NCBI GenBank assembly: GCA_031772625.1
Contig: CM062816.1
Location: forward strand, 629,106,992-629,170,991
From: Pinus tabuliformis
Lineage: Eukaryota > Streptophyta > Pinopsida > Pinales > Pinaceae
Direction of reading: 5' to 3'
Length of the DNA: 64,000 nucleotides
Part shown: piece by piece, positions 59,243 to 64,000 of the stretch
Position numbering within the stretch: the first letter of the stretch is position 1
Layout: each line of letters opens with the position of its first letter
Made by a program: the position numbers and the translations under genes
The notes under the pieces: model-generated
What the model was told of the DNA's origin: nothing
The model's input: only the letters and a program-made list of their open reading frames with translations
The model's database searches: none

Positions 59243-59695
59243 TTGTTAATTCATGAGAATTTTTGGAAAAATTCACATAGAAAGTATTTGGTCAATGCGT
59301 TTCGTGGTTCATCTTCAGGACAAGATCAAGAGACAGATCTCAGAGGGAGGAAGGTTAAATAATGAACTAGGTCAACCTAACGGACATAAGAAGAAACGAC
59401 TAAATTTCACTGGGGAGGGAAAATATTAATGAAAACCAACTAAATGGCTATACAAGACTGGGGAAGGGGGTCACTAATTGATTAAGTAATTAATGAATAA
59501 TAGTTTAATTAATTTAAATTTAGTATATTAATTAACTTATTCATACCTTATTTATTAATTAATATTATATATTTATTTATATGATTATTCGATTAAAAAT
59601 AAAAATAAAAATAATAAAATATAAAATATAAAATAATAATAAATAAATAAGAATATATGAAAATAAAATTAAAATAAAGAGCGAGGGTGTTCTTT
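59243..59695 (-). repeat. Left inverted arm of PLE 3
   Basis: Reverse-complements the right arm from TTGTTAATT at the outer edge to the AGAGCGAGGGTGTTCTTTT end, with scattered mismatches. It lacks the SINE, so it preserves the empty site (AACTTATTCATACC, about 59551-59566). Confidence 0.85.
59297..59325 (-). ncRNA. Hammerhead-like remnant, left arm of PLE 3
   Basis: Minus strand CTGAAGA (59318-59312), then TGAACCAC and GAAAC (GAAA at 59303-59300). Stem II is shortened and the triplet reads ATT, so it is probably inactive. Confidence 0.4.
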
Positions 59696-59699
59696 TCTT

Positions 59700-60330
59700 G
59701 CTCATACCGAGCAATATCTTCCTGCAAGTTCCCACCATTTTATTGCTCAGAAAATAGGTGTTCTCAGCACATTATCCTCCCGTGTTTTAAGGATTTCAGA
59801 TGAAGACCCCCTTTCTAAGGAAAAGTCCCATCTCCTTAATGTTTTTGTCCAAAATGGTTATAGTAGGCAGCAGGGTGCTAAAGCGTTCCTCAACGCTGAT
59901 AAGGGTCCTAATGTTAAGAATGACACATTTGATCAACATTTAGGAGTTCACCTCCCCTTCATCCAAGGGATGACAGACAAGATTGCAAGAAGCCTCAAGA
60001 AACATAATGTTCCCTCAACATTTAGACCCCTCAATACCATTTGAAGCTCCCTAAAGCCAGTTAAAGACCAGGTGAACCCTCTGGATTTGAAAGGTGTTTA
60101 TGTCATCCCATGTTCGTGCGGGACCTCATACATCGAAGAAACGGATCGATCTCTTAACTAAATGATTAAAGATTAAGAAGCATGTTGCTGATATCGAGTA
60201 TGGGAGGACCAAATCCTCAGCTTTAGCTGAACATGCAGTGAAGACCAAGCATCACATATGCATTGAGTGGTTCTCTAATAACATTAATAGAGATGACGGC
60301 TGGAAAATTAGTAGTTGTTGGATTCCCACC
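59700..60330 (+). pseudogene. PLE GIY-YIG endonuclease with upstream linker
   Basis: It starts where the RT ends: HTEQYLPASSHHFIAQKIGV, LRISDEDPLSKEKSHLLNVF, LPFIQGMTDKIARSLKKHNV, one TGA, then GVYVIPCSCGTSYIEETDRS (GIY-YIG, with the YIG Gly changed to Glu), a frameshift and stop, HVADIEYGRTKSSALAEHAV, KTKHHICIEW and NINRDDGWKISSCWIP. The CSC before YI and the HxxCIEW end are typical of PLE endonucleases. Stops and the lost Gly make it inactive. It is collinear with the remnant in PLE 2. Confidence 0.85.
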
Positions 60331-60772
60331 CTTTCCTCTTAGTCTTTCTCCTCATTTTCTGAACTTTTTTTTTTTTTTAACAGAGAACTTCCTCTTTCTT
60401 TTTTATTTAATTTTATTATGTTTTTGTGATCAATTTCATCACTATTAACATTATCATTATAACTTATTATTATTATTATTATTTTTTATTTATAAAAACC
60501 CTCTTTTTATTTATTTATATATTTTTAAATAAATTTCAATATTGTTTATTTAATATTTAATTTTAATCATATATATATATACATTTTTAATTTGCTTAAC
60601 AATGGTTATATTTTTGTTCCATTTTATTCTATTTTTATTTATTTATTATTATTTTATATATATATAAAAAAGAACACCTTCACTCTTTATTTTATTTTTA
60701 TTTATTTTATATTTTATTATTTTTAATTGAATAATCATATAAATAAATATATAATATTAATTAATAAATAAG

Positions 60773-60785
60773 GTATGAATAAGTT
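60773..60785. repeat. Target-site duplication of the SINE, left
   Basis: GTATGAATAAGTT, repeated exactly at 61014-61026; a single copy is present in the opposite arm. Confidence 0.92.
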
Positions 60786-61013
60786 GAGTCCTGTGGAGTA
60801 GGCGAGTTGGTAATCACAATACGGTGAAGTTCATTAGAAAGGCGGGCTCCGTATTGAAGGTCACGAATTCAATTCCTCCGAACTAACCCGGAGTTGTGGA
60901 GAGGGGCGGGTGGAGTTTCCTAGGTGTTATAGTGGTAGCGGTCAGAATCGACCCCGTGTAACCTGAGTTGCGAGGCTCCTCCACTTGATGATTCCTTTGT
61001 AAGAAAAAAAAAT
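60786..61013 (+). mobile_element. tRNA-derived SINE, 228 bp
   Basis: The head has an A-box-like stretch GTGGAGTAGGCGAGTTGGT (about 60792-60810) and a B-box-like CGAATTCAATTCC (about 60864-60876), i.e. an internal RNA polymerase III promoter. The body continues to TTTGTAAG and ends in an A run of nine. Flanked by a perfect 13-bp duplication. The CGACCCCGTGTAACC phrase resembles plant Au-type SINEs, but the family is not certain. Confidence 0.82.
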
Positions 61014-61227
61014 GTATGAATAAGTTAATTAATACACTAAATTTAAATTAATTAAATTATTATTTATTAATTACTTAATCAATTTAAAGTGACCCCCTTC
61101 CCTAGTCCTATATAGCCATTTAGTTGGTTTTCATTAATATTTTCCCTCCCGAGTCAAATTTAGCCGTTTCTTCTTATGACTGTTAGGTTGATCTAGTTCC
61201 TTATTTAACCTTCCTCCAAGTTCTGTC

Positions 61228-61290
61228 TCTTCATCTTGTCCTGAAGAAGATGAACTGCACTGGCTAGGTCGAAAATGTCGATGAAATACT
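61228..61290 (+). ncRNA. Hammerhead-like remnant, right arm of PLE 3
   Basis: CTGAAGA (61241-61247), a variable stem, GAAA (61271-61274) and GTC (61277-61279). Stem I pairs TTGTC with GATGA using two G-U pairs. Stem III is damaged. Confidence 0.42.
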
Positions 61291-61330
61291 CTCTATATGA
61301 TTTTTCTAGAAAATTTTCATTAATTAACAA

Positions 61331-61575
61331 GATAAAACATTGTGAAAAATAAGAAAAAAATGCAAACCTTGCTCCTTGCTCTCCAGAATAAGTTGCTTCT
61401 GCCTTTATGGAAGATAAATGGATTTCACTAGTGGAGGTAAAGTGATTGAGAACGTTATGAATTACAAAATGATAGAACATGGTGAAAAATGGGAAAAAAA
61501 CGCAAGCCTTTCTCTCAAGAATATGTTGCTTTTGCCTTTTTGTAAGATGGATGGATTTCATTAATGGAGGGAAGT
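61331..61575. repeat. Direct duplication of about 140 bp
   Basis: GATAAAACATTGTGAAAAAT at 61331 is echoed by GATAGAACATGGTGAAAAAT at 61471; both lead to GTTGCTT(C/T)TGCCTTT and ATGGATTTCA(C/T)TA. About 85-90% alike by eye. Confidence 0.75.
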
Positions 61576-62858
61576 GGAAACTAATACGTCAGGGGTGGTG
61601 GGAAAGTATATTGGAATGGTGCGTTCCCCCAAGATTATGTTTGTTGTTTTTTCAAAGTTGTGTTTTTTTGAGTTTTTCTAATTAGTTGCTTGCGCAGTGT
61701 TTGGGTAAGGTGTTGAGATTGAATTTAGTTAGTGGGTTTTTTTAGAACATTGGTGGGATTGCTACAAATCGATTCCAAACATCAAAATTCTAGAGATTTT
61801 TTATTTATTAACATAAAAAGCTAGGTAACATTGCTGCTTATTGTTTTGAAATATGATTCTGAATTCTAAATAATAATTTATTTTAATTATAGAAATTAAA
61901 TTTATTAAATAACAAATTTAATATATTTTTAAACAAATTGGATTGATTATTTCAGAAAGAGATTTTCTATTCCCTTCTAATTTTTTAAATTGGTTCCTCA
62001 ATGGGCCGTCTAAGTCCAACTAACATGGAGCCAAAAAGTGCTTGTGCGACAGGTTGGTGGAATTGAAGGGAAGATCTACAAAACCTGAGGAGGAATTAAC
62101 ACGTTTCCAAATTCAAACTTGGATTGGATTCAAATACTGTTAACATTGGATTCCTTGAATTTTTTTGCACCACATTCCTACTATAATTTCAGCATTACTT
62201 CGATAGGTAATGCCCCCCAAATCACCCAAAACGAGAATATAAAACAAAATTTCGATAAGGGGATTCGTAAAATGAATACTTTTGTTCAATTCGATTCAGT
62301 TTGTATAAGTGAAAGACTTAACTCAGGGAAAGCATGGTATTATTTTCTAAGTGAAAAAGCTTCAATCACATAGCGAACCGGTCGGTGGAAAAAAAATTAT
62401 AGAAATAAGCGGCTACAACTGTTAGCTTTTTGAAAAACATATAAAGTGAAAATGATGATTCCAAAAACCAAGAACAATGCCTACCTCATATATCCGATGA
62501 TTTGGATGATCAAAAGAGTATTTACATCAGTGAAACAGTTCCAAATAAAAATAATATTTCCATTGTTGAAATAGGACTCCGCGGCTTCATCATCGATCAA
62601 TCAGCTCTCATAATTTAAGTTACATGCATAACTTGAAACAAAAAATATATGGATAAGTTGAATAAACATTCGAACATGCATAAATTGAAACAAAAAAAAA
62701 TATATATGGATATAACATCTTTGCACAATGTGTCCCGTGAGATATATATTTAAAAAAAAAAATAGAATTGAACATATTTATTTTTATTTTTATTTATACA
62801 TTCGACACGAGGTTTGCTGTGAGAAGTAGATTGAAAGAAAACCACAACATATTTCATT
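61576..62858. other. No gene seen
   Basis: A short plus frame of 84 codons (62119-62373) has no domain I know. Rest is AT-rich; small repeats of (G)CGTTAAA occur near 62905-62945. Confidence 0.5.
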
Positions 62859-63248
62859 TGTTAGAAATCTGCAGTTTCTAAATCATAATGTGACCCGATT
62901 AAAGCGTTAAAAGCGTTAAAAGCATTAAAGCATTAAAGCGTTGAATTGGTATATGATGGACGTACCAGATTTATAGTTAAAAAATATAAAAAGGATTGGG
63001 TCCTCTCTCCCCCTTCCAAGAGTCGCATTCTTCCCCATCAAGAAGCGCATAAAGAAACAGGGCTAGAAAGAGAAACCGAATTTTGAGAAGGAGTAGGAAT
63101 CAGATCAAGGTAGATGGCAGCCATTACATCTTCCGCTGTTAATCAAGGTATGTCATAGATCATATTAAGTTTTGTTTGTGAAATATTCGGTATTGATGAT
63201 CTTTGGGCTGTTAATTTGAATTGTTCATAATTAATCAAGAAATTTACA
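62859..63248 (+). repeat. Candidate 5' LTR of a retrotransposon entering from the right
   Basis: TGTTAGAAATCTG...GAAATTTACA, 390 bp, with TG...CA ends, a TATA box TATAAAAAGG at 62985-62994 and a primer binding site just after it. The second LTR would lie outside the window. Confidence 0.6.
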
Positions 63249-63250
63249 TT

Positions 63251-63263
63251 TGGTATCAGAGCC
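63251..63263 (+). other. Primer binding site
   Basis: TGGTATCAGAGCC, an exact initiator tRNA-Met type match two bases after the candidate LTR. Confidence 0.75.
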
Positions 63264-64000
63264 AAATCAATAACTGAATATTTCCTATGATTGCAATTGA
63301 TCTGTTCTGTGCGTTGGCTTCATCTTAATCAAGAAAGAATTAAATGCTTAGCTTGTCGATTTATTTATGCCCTTCCCTTGATAAATTCTCCGTTTGGAAG
63401 AATTCTCTTGTAAAGTGGTGCTTATTGCATTATTTCTCTGCTATAACCATAATGAAGTATCGGGCACTTTTGTTGATAAAGCTTAATCACCGATAAACAA
63501 ATTCCATCCAAAATCTAAGTGCTAGTAAGGGATCCATCGGTTTCTCTTTTCCATGTGAATTTTGTACTGGTTTCCTCATGGAAAGACAATTTTCCAACGC
63601 CGCAAGCAAACTCGAACTCGACTCCTCCGCCCGAAGGAGGCGCAAAGACGATGATCGTACTCATCCGCAGCGGGTAGCCGTGTCCATTGCTGCTTCCTTG
63701 CGACCTTCCCTTCACTTTCCCATGCCTTTTAACATTATAAAAACAAACATCCGAGAAGAATCGATCCGTGGGCGGGCGCGTCAAACCCTCGCTCGCAGTG
63801 CGGAGCAAGGGTTTGAAGTGGATAAATGACCACGATGAAGATGCGCAGTAGGCAAACGTCCACAGATTTACCCCGCGGGATCAAAGGCGAGTTGAAAACA
63901 CAGAAATTACATGTGATGGGTTTATTCTGGTTGGGAATTGTTCTGTGACTGATTGTTTTTGCACATGAGATTTATGATTTTGTTAATCACCAAAGTGGTC
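63264..64000 (+). other. Internal leader of the same retrotransposon; no gag recognised
   Basis: Includes a patch richer in G, C and CpG (63595-63800) with a plus frame of 83 codons (63578-63829, Arg-rich) and a minus frame of 97 codons over it. Neither resembles a known gag; I leave both unassigned. Confidence 0.4.

Larger units (their letters stand above)
59243..61330 (+). mobile_element. Penelope-like retroelement 3, long inverted-repeat form
   Basis: An endonuclease remnant (59700-60330, plus) is flanked by inverted arms: 59243-59695 on the left and about 60655-61330 on the right. The right arm is longer because of a SINE (60786-61013). Each arm has a hammerhead-like motif near its outer end. 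The RT is missing. PLEs are often found with inverted terminal-repeat segments and 5' truncation. Confidence 0.85.
60655..61330 (+). repeat. Right inverted arm of PLE 3, holding a SINE
   Basis: Matches the reverse complement of 59243-59695 apart from the 241-bp interruption by the SINE with its duplicated target. Confidence 0.85.

Noticed and set aside
60786..61013. Functional tRNA gene at the SINE head
   Set aside because: Only box-like stretches are present; no cloverleaf can be drawn and a SINE body with A tail and duplication explains it.
62119..62373. 84-codon frame considered as a possible plastid-derived insertion
   Set aside because: I could not match it to any plastid protein I know and it lacks flanking plastid sequence.

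Overview
This window looks like nuclear DNA of a plant with a large, repeat-packed genome, most probably a conifer. The plant signals are tRNA-Met-type primer binding sites (TGGTATCAGAG), Ty1/copia and Ty3/gypsy families with plant-type domains, a plant L1-type LINE with a DUF4283-like gag, a CACTA-type terminus and a fragment of a plant BAHD acyltransferase. The conifer call rests on three Penelope-like elements (PLEs) with GIY-YIG endonuclease remnants; endonuclease-bearing PLEs ('Dryad') have been reported from conifers and are rare in other land plants. I see no intact host gene and no rRNA, functional tRNA or CRISPR array.

Layout. 1-2.7 kb: a nearly open PLE (minus) running off the left edge. 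2.7-5.1 kb: ORF1 of a LINE (minus) whose reading frame carries a ubiquitin-like domain of exactly 76 codons ending in LRGG, just before the gag domain. 5.6-6.2 kb: end of a CACTA-like element. 6.2-11.6 kb: a decayed Ty1/copia element (minus) holding a second PLE (8.39-9.84 kb). 11.9-12.4 kb: BAHD acyltransferase pseudogene. 12.4-23.7 kb: old, mostly unassignable repeat DNA with two minisatellite-like blocks, two related TATA-bearing LTR-like blocks, a decayed long frame and a 3-unit 86-bp tandem repeat.

23.7-43.1 kb is one nest three layers deep. A gag-only, SIRE-like copia element (minus, LTRs of about 3.4 kb) has in its left LTR a Ty3/gypsy element (plus, 25573-34851). That element has in its gag a younger, internally deleted relative of the same family (minus, 26923-30327) with near-identical LTRs and a perfect TGCGG duplication. 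The youngest copy keeps gag and protease fused in frame to the integrase tail.

43.1-46.3 kb is AT-rich and empty. 46.3-57.2 kb is a Tekay/Del-like chromovirus (plus) with LTRs of 2.8 and 3.2 kb, a mostly open pol, a likely 77-bp spliceosomal intron just before the chromodomain-region tail, and a hAT-like MITE in its 3' LTR. 57.2-59.2 kb is AT-rich with a 143-bp tandem repeat. 59.2-61.3 kb is a third PLE folded as a long inverted repeat, with a SINE in one arm. 62.9 kb to the end looks like a 5' LTR plus primer binding site of another retrotransposon entering from the right.

Nothing here works as a pathway. The value lies in retroelement architecture (ubiquitin-like LINE ORF1, hammerhead-like motifs of the PLEs, chromovirus intron, gag-only elements) and in a readable order of insertions. 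All coordinates, alignments and counts were made by eye.
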